Assembly: GCA_002346475.1 (NCBI GenBank)
Contig: DDZV01000012.1
Span: 31,960 to 51,624 of the forward strand
Direction: 5' to 3'
DNA: 19,665 bases
From: Acidobacteria bacterium UBA2999
GTDB lineage: Bacteria; Acidobacteriota; Vicinamibacteria; Vicinamibacterales; UBA2999
Position 1 is the stretch's first letter. Every line of letters starts with the position of its first letter. A program made the translations under genes and the position numbers. Below are positions 7,583 through 15,349 of this stretch, one piece after another. The notes beneath the pieces were generated by a model that was given only the letters and a program-made list of their open reading frames with translations, was not told where the DNA came from and ran no database searches.

Positions 7583-8680
7583 TTAGTCATTTTCCTTATA
7601 TAGAAATTTGATTGCATCATCCGTCTCAAAACCAACAAATCTAGCTTCCGGTTTCAAAAAAATGCCAAACCGATCAGCCACCCTACGTTTAATGAGTACA
7701 GCAAGATCAATTATTTCTCGTGCAGTAGCCTTCCCTCGATTGACAATGGCTAAGGGGTGCTTAGTCGAAAGACCAACTTCACCATTACGATGTCCTTTAA
7801 GAAATCCCGCCTGCTCAATTAACCAAGCTGCTGGAATTTTTACTTCTTCCTTTGACAGTTTAAATCCAGGCAAAAAACCTTCGAAGTTTCTTGTCATACG
7901 TGAATACATTTCGTTATCAATAACGGGATTCACAAAAAAAGACCCAATACTACGTGTATCAGAATCAGATGAATCTAGCACCATCCCTTTTGTTCGCCTA
8001 ATGGCAAGCACTGCATGCCTAACATCCGCAACTGAAGGGTCCTGCACTCCCTTATCATTAAGCCATTTAACAACATCAGGATAAACTGCTTTTGCTTTTT
8101 TTGTACGAAGTCGAAAAATTACGTGAGTCAGGATAAAACGTCCAACATCTATTGTCCTAAACCGACTACTCCGATAACCAAAACCGCAATCCTGTTTTTC
8201 AATTTCTACCACACGATTTTCAGTAGAATCTATCGCCCGAACCCGCTGAATTGAATCTGACACTTCCTGACCATATGCTCCAACATTCTGAATCGGTGTT
8301 CCACCAACACTTCCAGGAATCCCAGATAAACACTCTAAACCACCGAAACCAGTTTGAACGACCTGCTCCACTATCGGATCCCAGTCTTCTCCAGCGGAAA
8401 CTTCAAGTTCCAATTGGTTTTTATTTGTTGTTGTTTTACAACCTTTGATATTAATACGCATGACAAGACCATCCACGCCACTATCAGAAACTACGACATT
8501 GCTTCCACCACCAAGAACTACTAAAGGTTTATCATGATCAAGCGCCCACTGTCTCGCATACATCACGTCATCAACTGTAGTCGCAGAAATATACCAGCGC
8601 GCAGAACCGCCTAATCCTAGCGTAGTAAATGGGGATAATAAAACGTCGCGCTGTATCTGAGGGTGTTCAACAGACAGCAA
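7583..8680 (-). CDS. murB: UDP-N-acetylenolpyruvoylglucosamine reductase
   Basis: MurB is a flavoenzyme that uses NADPH to reduce the MurA product to UDP-MurNAc. Visible motifs are the FAD-binding LGGGSNVVVSD (56-66), IPGSVGGTPIQNVGAYG (121-137), CGFGYRSSRFR (165-175), the catalytic Ser247 in SIGSFFVNP, and Glu345 in LKPEARFVG. The GYRSSRF loop places it with the E. coli-like type I enzymes; 365 residues is at the long end. The start is TTG with a perfect AGGAGG nine bases upstream, inside the end of pxpBC; no ATG occurs in the conserved N-terminal part. It overlaps pxpBC by 14 bases. Confidence 0.96.
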   Translation of the reverse strand: MLSVEHPQIQRDVLLSPFTTLGLGGSARWYISATTVDDVMYARQWALDHDKPLVVLGGGSNVVVSDSGVDGLVMRINIKGCKTTTNKNQLELEVSAGEDWDPIVEQVVQTGFGGLECLSGIPGSVGGTPIQNVGAYGQEVSDSIQRVRAIDSTENRVVEIEKQDCGFGYRSSRFRTIDVGRFILTHVIFRLRTKKAKAVYPDVVKWLNDKGVQDPSVADVRHAVLAIRRTKGMVLDSSDSDTRSIGSFFVNPVIDNEMYSRMTRNFEGFLPGFKLSKEEVKIPAAWLIEQAGFLKGHRNGEVGLSTKHPLAIVNRGKATAREIIDLAVLIKRRVADRFGIFLKPEARFVGFETDDAIKFLYKEND

Positions 8681-10310
8681 GAATTTTCTCCTCCTGTAAA
8701 ACTAACGCCTCAACTGCTTCACTTCTTGAACACACAGTAAACTCAACACGATCTCCAGGAGCCAATTGACCAGCAAGAGATAAATCAGCTGTGATAACAC
8801 TAGCTATTTGAGGATACCCTCCCGTTGTCTGATGGTCAGCCATAAGGAGTATTGGCTCTCCAGACGGAGGCAGTTGAATAGATCCCATGAACGTAACACC
8901 AGACATTATCTCTCTGTTCTCAGTTTGTTTAATGGGAGTTACAGCAACTAATCGGTAACCCATACGGTCTGACTGCTGTGAAACTGTAAAGCGCGTTTTT
9001 ATGAGCATCTCGATGGACTCTTGGTCAAAAAAGTGCGGTTCTGATGGAACTATGACCCTTAGTTTGACTACTCCTCCCTGACAACTGAAACCATCTTTTC
9101 CTTTCTTCATTTCAGTACTCTCTAGCTTCCCCAACGGCAGACGATCTCCCGGAAGGACTGTCCGTCCATTTATGCCACCAAGTCCACTTGGAACATGCGT
9201 TGCTCGACTTCCCAGAATAACGTCCGTATCTATACCACCCCCGAATGCTACGTACAAACGCGCCCCAGAATTTCGTCTGTTAAATTTAAGAACGGCACCT
9301 TCACGACCAATGACCGGAGTATTAAGAGGCAATGGATGCTCATCCAATATAGCTCCAAAATCAGCTCCGCTAATAGCAAGAGTTGCTTGTGTGTCCAATC
9401 TGATTTCAGATCCAACTAGTGTCATCTCAAGGGTTGCGGCATGCTCATCATTCCCTACAAGCCTGTTAGCTATTCGATGAGAACTTCTATCCATGGGCCC
9501 AGCTACAGGTACACCAAGCTGTTGGTAACCCCACCGGCCAAGATCCTGCACAGAGGTCCACAACCCAGAATTCAAAATTGTGATCGTCCTTTTATGTGTT
9601 GATACTGATACAGAATGCTGAAACGAATCTAACCTCTTCGAAGGCAGAGACGAGACCCGACGAAATCGCACAAGATCTCCGGGTACACAGGTTGTGTGTG
9701 GTGGCGTTTTTGGATTGAAGAGTTGCACATCAGCGCGTCCAATAATCTGCCAACCACCGGGACTGTTTGTTGGATATATGCCTGTCTGATTACCAGCAAT
9801 CCCAACTGAGCCAACAGGGACACGAATATTCGGACTTGCCTTACGAGGTGCTTCAATTGAGGGATCGACGAAACCTAGATATGGAAACCCTGGCATAAAA
9901 CCAAGCATAAATACACGATAAGTTTTTGCCGTATGACGAACTACAACTTCATGCTCTGAAAGCCCGTTCAGATGGGCAACTCGAGCAAGATCTGGACCAT
10001 CCATTCCCCCATAGACAACATCTATTTCATGCAACTGTGGAGGACCTAGGCTAGCAACATTACTCAAAGATTGAACAAGAGCCTTTTTAATTAGTTCAAT
10101 GCTGACACGAAGGGGGTCAAAAAAAACTGCAACTGTATTAAAGGTAGGAACTACATCTCGCAACCCTTCGATATCAAAGCAGCGAAGTGAGGCAGCGATG
10201 CTAATTACTCTCTCATTGACTTGCTGATCAACTTTATCTCCAAGAGTTAGAATAACTACTGAATCCCCGGCATCATGAATGCTTGCCTCACCATCTGTGG
10301 TCAGTGTCAC
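8667..10310 (-). CDS. pxpBC: 5-oxoprolinase subunits B and C fused (KipI-KipA)
   Basis: This 547-residue protein joins two families that are usually separate genes. Residues 1-225 are PxpB/KipI-like, with GFMPGFPYLGF (137-147) and SPGGWQIIGR (183-192). Residues about 242-547 are PxpC/KipA-like, with SVQDLGRWGYQQLG (253-266), AGPMDRSSHRIANRL (270-284) and ADHQTTGGYPQIAS near the end. With PxpA these proteins form the ATP-dependent 5-oxoprolinase that opens pyroglutamate to glutamate; the fold is also found in urea amidolyase. No pxpA is present in the window. The gene starts at GTG in a 4-base overlap with mpl and continues into murB, so it is a full member of the muropeptide operon. Its substrate here is unknown. 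Confidence 0.92.
   Translation of the reverse strand: MTLTTDGEASIHDAGDSVVILTLGDKVDQQVNERVISIAASLRCFDIEGLRDVVPTFNTVAVFFDPLRVSIELIKKALVQSLSNVASLGPPQLHEIDVVYGGMDGPDLARVAHLNGLSEHEVVVRHTAKTYRVFMLGFMPGFPYLGFVDPSIEAPRKASPNIRVPVGSVGIAGNQTGIYPTNSPGGWQIIGRADVQLFNPKTPPHTTCVPGDLVRFRRVSSLPSKRLDSFQHSVSVSTHKRTITILNSGLWTSVQDLGRWGYQQLGVPVAGPMDRSSHRIANRLVGNDEHAATLEMTLVGSEIRLDTQATLAISGADFGAILDEHPLPLNTPVIGREGAVLKFNRRNSGARLYVAFGGGIDTDVILGSRATHVPSGLGGINGRTVLPGDRLPLGKLESTEMKKGKDGFSCQGGVVKLRVIVPSEPHFFDQESIEMLIKTRFTVSQQSDRMGYRLVAVTPIKQTENREIMSGVTFMGSIQLPPSGEPILLMADHQTTGGYPQIASVITADLSLAGQLAPGDRVEFTVCSRSEAVEALVLQEEKILAVC
8690..8695 (-). promoter_or_regulatory. strong ribosome binding site for murB
   Basis: AGGAGG on the minus strand, nine bases before a TTG codon. 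It decides the murB start and lies within the last codons of the upstream pxpBC gene. Confidence 0.75.
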
Positions 10311-11731
10311 AGGCTGAGAGCCTTCAGGAGTTTCTGGTGAATGCCTCCGAATTCTCCGTTAGACATCAAAACTACTAAATCCCCATCTTTATGCTCATTG
10401 ACAATTGTCATCACAATGTCGTCAACATCAGGAATCGCTCTAGCTCGTTGACCTCTCTGACTAAGTTCTCTAGCAAGCACCTCAATTGATAACTGCTCTT
10501 CATGGGGCAAGTCAGAGCGAAAAACCGAAGCCAAAATTACTTCGTCGGCAGGACTAAATGCATCTACAAAATCCGTTTGAAAAACTTTTCGACAAGAAGA
10601 AGCTGAACGAGGCTCGAATACAGCCCATAGTCTACTGCTAGGATTACTTAAACGAAGCGCAGATAGCGTCTCTCTTACAGCCGTAGGATGGTGAGCAAAA
10701 TCATCAAAAACAGTGACGCCATCAACTATACCCAGCACTTCAAGGCGCCGCTTAATACCCTGAAAAGCCTTGAGGCCCTCAGCCAGTGCACCAGAACTAA
10801 GGCCTCTATGCGCACCTACGGCTATCGCGCCAAGGGCATTGGATACGTTGTGCGCACCAGGGAGTTGCAATTCAAACTCTCCAAACTCTACCCCTCTTTG
10901 ACGAACAGAAAACCTGGTTCTTCCATTAATAAGAGCAATGTTATACGCCTGCCAATCTGCTCCATCTGAAAACCCAAAAGTTGAAGCAGGACTCGAGGAA
11001 AGATCTCTTAAAGCCAGCGTGTGATTGTTGTCCGCCCCAAGAAGCAAAAGGCCATTCTTAGGAACAAGATTTACCAGCCGCTTATAGGCAAGCTGTACGT
11101 CATCAAGGCCTTGATAGATGTCCGCATGATCAAATTCAATATTGTTAATAACAACTACGTCAGGTATGTACTTAAGAAACTTTGGACTCTTGTCGAAAAA
11201 AGCAGTGTCGTATTCATCCCCTTCAATTACAAAATCTTGACCCTCGCCAACACGATAACTAGACCCATCAGCCCCAAAGTCTTTTACAATCCCACCAACC
11301 AGAACGGTCGGATCTAAGCCAGCATGAACTAGCAACCAACCAGCCATCGCTGTTGTCGTTGTCTTACCATGTGTTCCCGCAAGCACGATAGGCTTCTTCT
11401 CCCAGAGAAATTCATCTCTAACTATCTCTGGCAATGAACAACACCTAATCCTTCTCTCAAGAACGGCTTCAATCTCTGGGTTGCCTCGTGACACTACGTT
11501 TCCAACCACAACAAGATCAAGCTCATCAGTAATACGATCTTCATGAAAACCTTTGAGAATAGGAATGCCTTCAGCGGCTAGAAAATCACTCATTGGGGGA
11601 AACACATTTTTATCAGAACCGCTTACCGTGTGACCCTTATTAGTGAGCAAGGCCGCCGTGGTGGCCATTGCTGTTCCGCAAATACCTATGAAATGTATAC
11701 GCAATGTCCTAGATAACAGCTGCTTCTTCAA
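10307..11731 (-). CDS. mpl: UDP-MurNAc:L-Ala-gamma-D-Glu-meso-Dap ligase (Mpl)
   Basis: Mpl attaches recycled murein tripeptide to UDP-MurNAc with ATP, bypassing MurC, MurD and MurE. The sequence has the Mur-ligase N-domain IHFIGICGTAMA, the P-loop GTHGKTTTT (119-127), the Mpl signature EGDEYDTAFFDKSPKF, NNIEFDHADIY, DFAHHPTAVRETL, FEPRS, and the C-terminal MSNGEFGGIHQKLL. These match Mpl better than MurC. The 474-residue frame starts at a TTG overlapping ldcA by 23 bases; a second TTG at 11704 would give MRIHFIGICGT, which is how Mpl proteins usually begin, so the first nine residues are doubtful. No good ribosome binding site precedes either start. The gene sits beside murB, where many genomes have murC. 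Confidence 0.92.
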   Translation of the reverse strand: MKKQLLSRTLRIHFIGICGTAMATTAALLTNKGHTVSGSDKNVFPPMSDFLAAEGIPILKGFHEDRITDELDLVVVGNVVSRGNPEIEAVLERRIRCCSLPEIVRDEFLWEKKPIVLAGTHGKTTTTAMAGWLLVHAGLDPTVLVGGIVKDFGADGSSYRVGEGQDFVIEGDEYDTAFFDKSPKFLKYIPDVVVINNIEFDHADIYQGLDDVQLAYKRLVNLVPKNGLLLLGADNNHTLALRDLSSSPASTFGFSDGADWQAYNIALINGRTRFSVRQRGVEFGEFELQLPGAHNVSNALGAIAVGAHRGLSSGALAEGLKAFQGIKRRLEVLGIVDGVTVFDDFAHHPTAVRETLSALRLSNPSSRLWAVFEPRSASSCRKVFQTDFVDAFSPADEVILASVFRSDLPHEEQLSIEVLARELSQRGQRARAIPDVDDIVMTIVNEHKDGDLVVLMSNGEFGGIHQKLLKALSL

Positions 11732-12632
11732 CCACTAGTCGTGGGTGTGAATTGGCAATTACTCTTGCTCGAACACCCAAAGGAAGCGTCCAGCAAGCGC
11801 CGTGACTATGTCCGGAAGGAAATCCGGACACAATCGGCCCAGGAAAATCCTCAAACATATCTTTCACCACATCCAAAGAGGTTGGAGATCCATTAGGACC
11901 ATTGCAACCATACATCTCTCCACAAATAATTGCCCGAACCCTAGAAAATACTCCAGCAAGTTTGAGTTGAACTAACATTCTGGACAAACGGTAAGGACTT
12001 TCATTAACTTCCTCAAAAAACAATACAGAGCCATTGGGTGGCATAAAAGCATAAGGAGTGCCAAGAGACGAAACTAGCTGTGTAAGTGTCCCGCCAAAAA
12101 CTAGCCCAGAAGCTTCCCCGGCCTTTAGTGTCTCTACTTCTTCAGGTAACCACTCGCCAGGTGCTTCCGTTGATTCAACAGAGGCTTTCCACGAGTCTTC
12201 ATGAAGACCTTTGTTTGTAATACCAAATGGGCCAGTAATCATTGGACCATGAAATCCAACAAGGCCATGACCAACTGTGAGAAGTGTCAGCAATGAAGTA
12301 TTGTCGCTAGATCCTATAAAAATTTTCGGAGTATTTTTAAGTGCTAGGCCATCCAGTAGTGGTAAAAGCTCTACGCTCCCATAGCCACCCCTCACTGCAA
12401 TCAATGCCGCGATCGAAGGATCTGCCCACGCATCAGCAAATGCTTTTGCACGCAACTCAGCCGGGCCAGAGACAAAACCGTCGCGTTTAAAAAGGCTCTC
12501 ATCCCAAACAGGTTCATAACCACGTTTGCGGAGAACTTCCACACCTTGATCAAACTCAACTCGAGAAAATGGACTCGCCGGAGAAACGAGTGATACTCGA
12601 TCGCCTGATTTAAGAGCCTGTGGCTTAAGCAT
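11709..12632 (-). CDS. ldcA: LD-carboxypeptidase, peptidase family S66
   Basis: LD-carboxypeptidase removes the terminal D-Ala from murein tetrapeptides in the cytoplasm and yields the tripeptide used by Mpl. The 307-residue length is normal. The S66 Ser-Glu-His set can be seen: Ser109 in IGSSDNTSLL, Glu in FFEEVNESPYRLSRML (207-208), and His275 in GFPSGHSHGACWTLPLG. The GGYGSVELLP and GGTLTQL motifs of the family are also present. MccF-type immunity proteins share this fold, but the neighbours argue for a murein role. The ATG overlaps the nagZ stop by one base. Confidence 0.93.
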   Translation of the reverse strand: MLKPQALKSGDRVSLVSPASPFSRVEFDQGVEVLRKRGYEPVWDESLFKRDGFVSGPAELRAKAFADAWADPSIAALIAVRGGYGSVELLPLLDGLALKNTPKIFIGSSDNTSLLTLLTVGHGLVGFHGPMITGPFGITNKGLHEDSWKASVESTEAPGEWLPEEVETLKAGEASGLVFGGTLTQLVSSLGTPYAFMPPNGSVLFFEEVNESPYRLSRMLVQLKLAGVFSRVRAIICGEMYGCNGPNGSPTSLDVVKDMFEDFPGPIVSGFPSGHSHGACWTLPLGVRARVIANSHPRLVVEEAAVI

Positions 12633-13717
12633 CAGGCATAGCTCGCCATTTCATCCGCAATACGCTTGTGCTGATCACAACCGATAACGCGACTCCTGCC
12701 TAGAGAGTGTCTAGCTGGAGTCTCAGCTGGAAACTTTTCTTTTGCATTACGCTGACGTTTGAGAGCCTCTTCGATACGGTTACGTGATATCCGACCATCT
12801 TCAACGGCATATAACAGAGCTTCCAGAGCTGCTACTTGAGTTTCAATTTTCCCACTGCAAATTAAAATTCCATCACAGCCAGCAATCACAGCTTGAACTG
12901 CAGCATCAGAAACTGTTTGGGTAGCCGAGACAGCCTTCATTTCAAGATCGTCTCCAAGGATAACACCTGAAAATTTTAATTCTTTCCTGAGTATTCCCTC
13001 TACGATACGTTTAGAAAATGTAGTCGCATTTTTGTCGTCAATAGACGGAACCAGTAAATGCGCAGTCATTATAAAAGCTACACCAGCTTCTACCGCTGCA
13101 TGAAACGGAAGCATCTCAACACGCCGAAGTCTCTCCAGATCATGCCCAATGACTGGAAGCTTAATATGCGAATCATCAACGGTATCACCATGACCAGGAA
13201 AATGTTTTCCGCAAGCTGCTATTCCACCGTCCTGAAAACCGCGAATTATTGCAGTACCCAGCCTAGCAACAGTTGAGGCATCCGTCCCGAGAGCTCTGTC
13301 ACCAATAACTGAATTTTCAGGATTAGTGTGAATGTCAAGCACAGGAGAAAAATTAAGCGTAACGCCAACAGCTCGTAATTCAGCAGCCAATGCAACCGCA
13401 AACTTTGAGGCAAGCTGAACATCTCCACATTTCCCTAAAACGTTCATTGGTGGCCACTTGGTAAAAGGTTGCCCAAGACGTGCCACCCGACCACCTTCTT
13501 GATCAATACTTATCCAAAGTGGCAACTGAGGGACTAGCGACTGAACATCCGATGATAATTCAGCTACCTGCATTGGAGCTTCAATGTTCCGATTAAACAG
13601 AACCAATCCACCCAGTTGGAATTCTCTAACCAATGAGCGCATTTCTGGTGTCACGGTTCTTGCTGGTAAGCTTCCAAAGAGGAGCTGGCCAATCGCATGA
13701 CGAATAGAACTAGGCAT
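12632..13717 (-). CDS. nagZ: beta-N-acetylhexosaminidase NagZ, GH3 family
   Basis: NagZ removes GlcNAc from GlcNAc-anhydroMurNAc peptides during murein recycling. This 361-residue single-domain GH3 protein has IDQEGGRVARL (71-81), the NagZ loop KHFPGHGDTVDDSH (171-184) holding the His176-Asp178 acid/base pair, and the nucleophile Asp256 in LGDDLEMKAV. No signal peptide is seen, which fits a cytoplasmic enzyme. It is the first gene of the muropeptide operon, with ldcA overlapping by one base. A perfect TATAAT lies six bases before its ATG and there is no Shine-Dalgarno sequence, so the mRNA may be leaderless. Confidence 0.95.
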   Translation of the reverse strand: MPSSIRHAIGQLLFGSLPARTVTPEMRSLVREFQLGGLVLFNRNIEAPMQVAELSSDVQSLVPQLPLWISIDQEGGRVARLGQPFTKWPPMNVLGKCGDVQLASKFAVALAAELRAVGVTLNFSPVLDIHTNPENSVIGDRALGTDASTVARLGTAIIRGFQDGGIAACGKHFPGHGDTVDDSHIKLPVIGHDLERLRRVEMLPFHAAVEAGVAFIMTAHLLVPSIDDKNATTFSKRIVEGILRKELKFSGVILGDDLEMKAVSATQTVSDAAVQAVIAGCDGILICSGKIETQVAALEALLYAVEDGRISRNRIEEALKRQRNAKEKFPAETPARHSLGRSRVIGCDQHKRIADEMASYA

Positions 13718-13723
13718 GAGATC

Positions 13724-13729
13724 ATTATA
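13724..13729 (-). promoter_or_regulatory. candidate -10 box for the nagZ operon (leaderless)
   Basis: TATAAT on the minus strand, followed by GATCTC and then the nagZ ATG. With the usual 6-7 base distance from -10 to transcription start, the mRNA would begin at or next to the A of ATG. I find no convincing -35 box at 15-18 bases. Confidence 0.55.
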
Positions 13730-13744
13730 GACTTCTGCTCACTT

Positions 13745-13750
13745 TAAAAT
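13745..13750 (+). promoter_or_regulatory. candidate -10 box for the GHMP kinase gene (leaderless)
   Basis: TAAAAT on the plus strand, followed by ACCGAG and then the kinase ATG: the same 6-base spacing as on the opposite side of this 39-base intergenic region. No -35 box and no Shine-Dalgarno sequence are evident. Confidence 0.4.
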
Positions 13751-13756
13751 ACCGAG

Positions 13757-14779
13757 ATGGCTTTTCAAACCTCAGCCCCAACCCGAATCGACCTAGCTGG
13801 TGGAACTATCGATATCTGGCCACTCTACCTATTTCATAACAAAGCTCAGACCATCAATGCTGCAATAAGTCTCCGGGCTCATGCCAAAATAGAAAAACGA
13901 GATGATAATCGGATTCTCATTCAATCTAAAGATCTCAATCAAATTGCTGAATTTAAGGATAAAACAGAGCTCCTTGACTCGAAGAAACTTCGCCTCCTAA
14001 CTCTGCTTACATCCTGGTTTTTGACAAATCCTCAATCAAACTCTAAAAAATCAAAACTCGGATTAACGCTAACCACAAACTGTGATTCTCCTGCCGGTGC
14101 TGGACTTGCTGGATCCTCAGCTCTAGCAGTGGCTGTGTCTTCAGCACTAGCTCAATGGACAGAATGGGACTGTGATCCCGAAACAATTCTCGAAATCGCT
14201 ACGAATATAGAAGCTATCGTCATCGGAGTGCCCACTGGTCTCCAAGACTATCGCCCAGCTATGTACGGTGGAGTTTCAGCGATCGAGCTTGAGGCTAATG
14301 GAAGCAACCGCGTTCCACTGAACGTCAATGCTGACGAACTCGAACGTCGCATTGTTCTGTGCTACACCGGAGAATCCAGAAACTCTGGAACAAATAATTG
14401 GGAAATAACAAAACAGCATCTTGATGGTAACAAAATTATTTTCAATCACTTTGAACGAATCCGTGATACTGCTTGCAGGATGCGTGAGGCACTTGAACGT
14501 GCTGACTGGAAAACTGTAGGCTTAGCAATCGCTGATGAGTGGGAAAATCGGAAACAGCTAGCTCCTGGCGTAACGACAAACGCAATAGACAACCTGATAG
14601 ATAAAGCCAAAGCAGCTGGTGCTATAGGCGCGAAAGTGTGTGGTGCCGGAGGTGGAGGATGTCTTTTTTGTTATGCTCCACCTGAAACCGTCCCTGCTGT
14701 TCAAAAAGCTCTCACCTCAAACGGAGCAGAGCTACTTGAATTTACAATAGATAACCAAGGCCTTCTCAGTAATCAATAA
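13757..14779 (+). CDS. GHMP-family sugar kinase
   Basis: This 340-residue GHMP kinase is related to galactokinase-like and heptose-7-phosphate kinase-like (HddA) enzymes. Motif 1 is PTRIDLAGGTIDIWPLY (8-24), the ATP-binding motif 2 is SPAGAGLAGSSALAVA (111-126), a probable catalytic Asp164 is in GLQDYRPAMYGG (161-172), and motif 3 is KVCGAGGGGCLF (293-304). The stretch EWENRKQLAPGVTT (261-274) is typical of the HddA-like branch. It should phosphorylate a free or phosphorylated sugar with ATP, but the substrate cannot be read from sequence. It is transcribed away from nagZ across a 39-base gap, so a role in salvaging sugars from wall recycling is plausible but unproven. It ends 29 bases before the convergent RodZ-like gene. 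Confidence 0.85.
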   Translation: MAFQTSAPTRIDLAGGTIDIWPLYLFHNKAQTINAAISLRAHAKIEKRDDNRILIQSKDLNQIAEFKDKTELLDSKKLRLLTLLTSWFLTNPQSNSKKSKLGLTLTTNCDSPAGAGLAGSSALAVAVSSALAQWTEWDCDPETILEIATNIEAIVIGVPTGLQDYRPAMYGGVSAIELEANGSNRVPLNVNADELERRIVLCYTGESRNSGTNNWEITKQHLDGNKIIFNHFERIRDTACRMREALERADWKTVGLAIADEWENRKQLAPGVTTNAIDNLIDKAKAAGAIGAKVCGAGGGGCLFCYAPPETVPAVQKALTSNGAELLEFTIDNQGLLSNQ

Positions 14780-14808
14780 ATTTTTTAAAGGACTTAAAAG
14801 GATGAGCT

Positions 14809-15312
14809 TTACTTAGACGGAATCGTTGGGTTTGAGCTAGGTAAAGCTACTGCCGTTGGACTCGGCGAAGAAATCTCAGGCACCAAAGAGTCTTCCTCAG
14901 ATGTCACAGACAAAGACCCGCCAAATAAAGTCATGTAAAGGATCAGTCCAGAAACGATAACTGAAACAAAAAATATTTTTACGGCAGCTTGCGTAGTCTG
15001 CTTTTCACTTGCTATTGAAAGAAAGTCCTCTTGTGGAACATACGGACTCCCAAGTGTTGCGGCTTCAACAGGAAACTGTGACAAAAAACGACGCACCATT
15101 TCTTCAGGGTCAAGTTTAACTTCTGAAGCATATGCACGAACAAAAGACCGGCTAAATATCCCTCCGGGCAAACTTCCAAGATCGTTATCCTCAATGCCCT
15201 TAAGCATCGAGCTCGATATCTTTGTGCTATCTGCTACTTCGCGAATAGTAACCCCAAGCGCTTCTCGAGCACGTCTTAATTCAGACCCAACATCATGGCC
15301 TTTTGATTTCAT
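14809..15312 (-). CDS. RodZ-like helix-turn-helix membrane protein
   Basis: This 167-residue protein has an N-terminal Xre-type helix-turn-helix (about 7-78) with the RodZ-typical GIFSRSFVRAYASE (51-64). A linker follows, then one transmembrane helix at about 111-130 and a short Ser/Pro-rich tail outside. RodZ links the MreB cytoskeleton to the membrane in cell-shape control. The C-terminal DUF4115 domain of longer RodZ proteins is missing. The ATG follows the thiE-like stop by 37 bases, and an A-rich stretch rather than a Shine-Dalgarno sequence precedes it. It is the last gene of the leftward group. A soluble or membrane transcription regulator is a less likely reading. Confidence 0.8.
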   Translation of the reverse strand: MKSKGHDVGSELRRAREALGVTIREVADSTKISSSMLKGIEDNDLGSLPGGIFSRSFVRAYASEVKLDPEEMVRRFLSQFPVEAATLGSPYVPQEDFLSIASEKQTTQAAVKIFFVSVIVSGLILYMTLFGGSLSVTSEEDSLVPEISSPSPTAVALPSSNPTIPSK

Positions 15313-15349
15313 TTTTATTGTTTACCCCAAAAAAAATAATTGTAAAGAA

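Noticed and set aside
7608..8084. A 158-codon open frame on the plus strand
   Set aside because: It is antisense to murB, whose conserved catalytic residues are encoded there; the translation is Ser/Leu-rich and matches nothing I know.
9172..9480. Open frames on the plus strand opposite pxpBC
   Set aside because: Both frames here lie wholly inside a well-supported gene on the other strand and have no family features.
14780..14808. Possible terminator between the GHMP kinase and the RodZ-like gene
   Set aside because: Only a 4-bp weak stem (AAAG/CTTT) can be drawn and there is no T run after it.
15313..15349. T-rich stretch between thiE and the RodZ-like gene as a terminator
   Set aside because: The A/T runs have no stable GC stem before them, and the genes probably form one unit.
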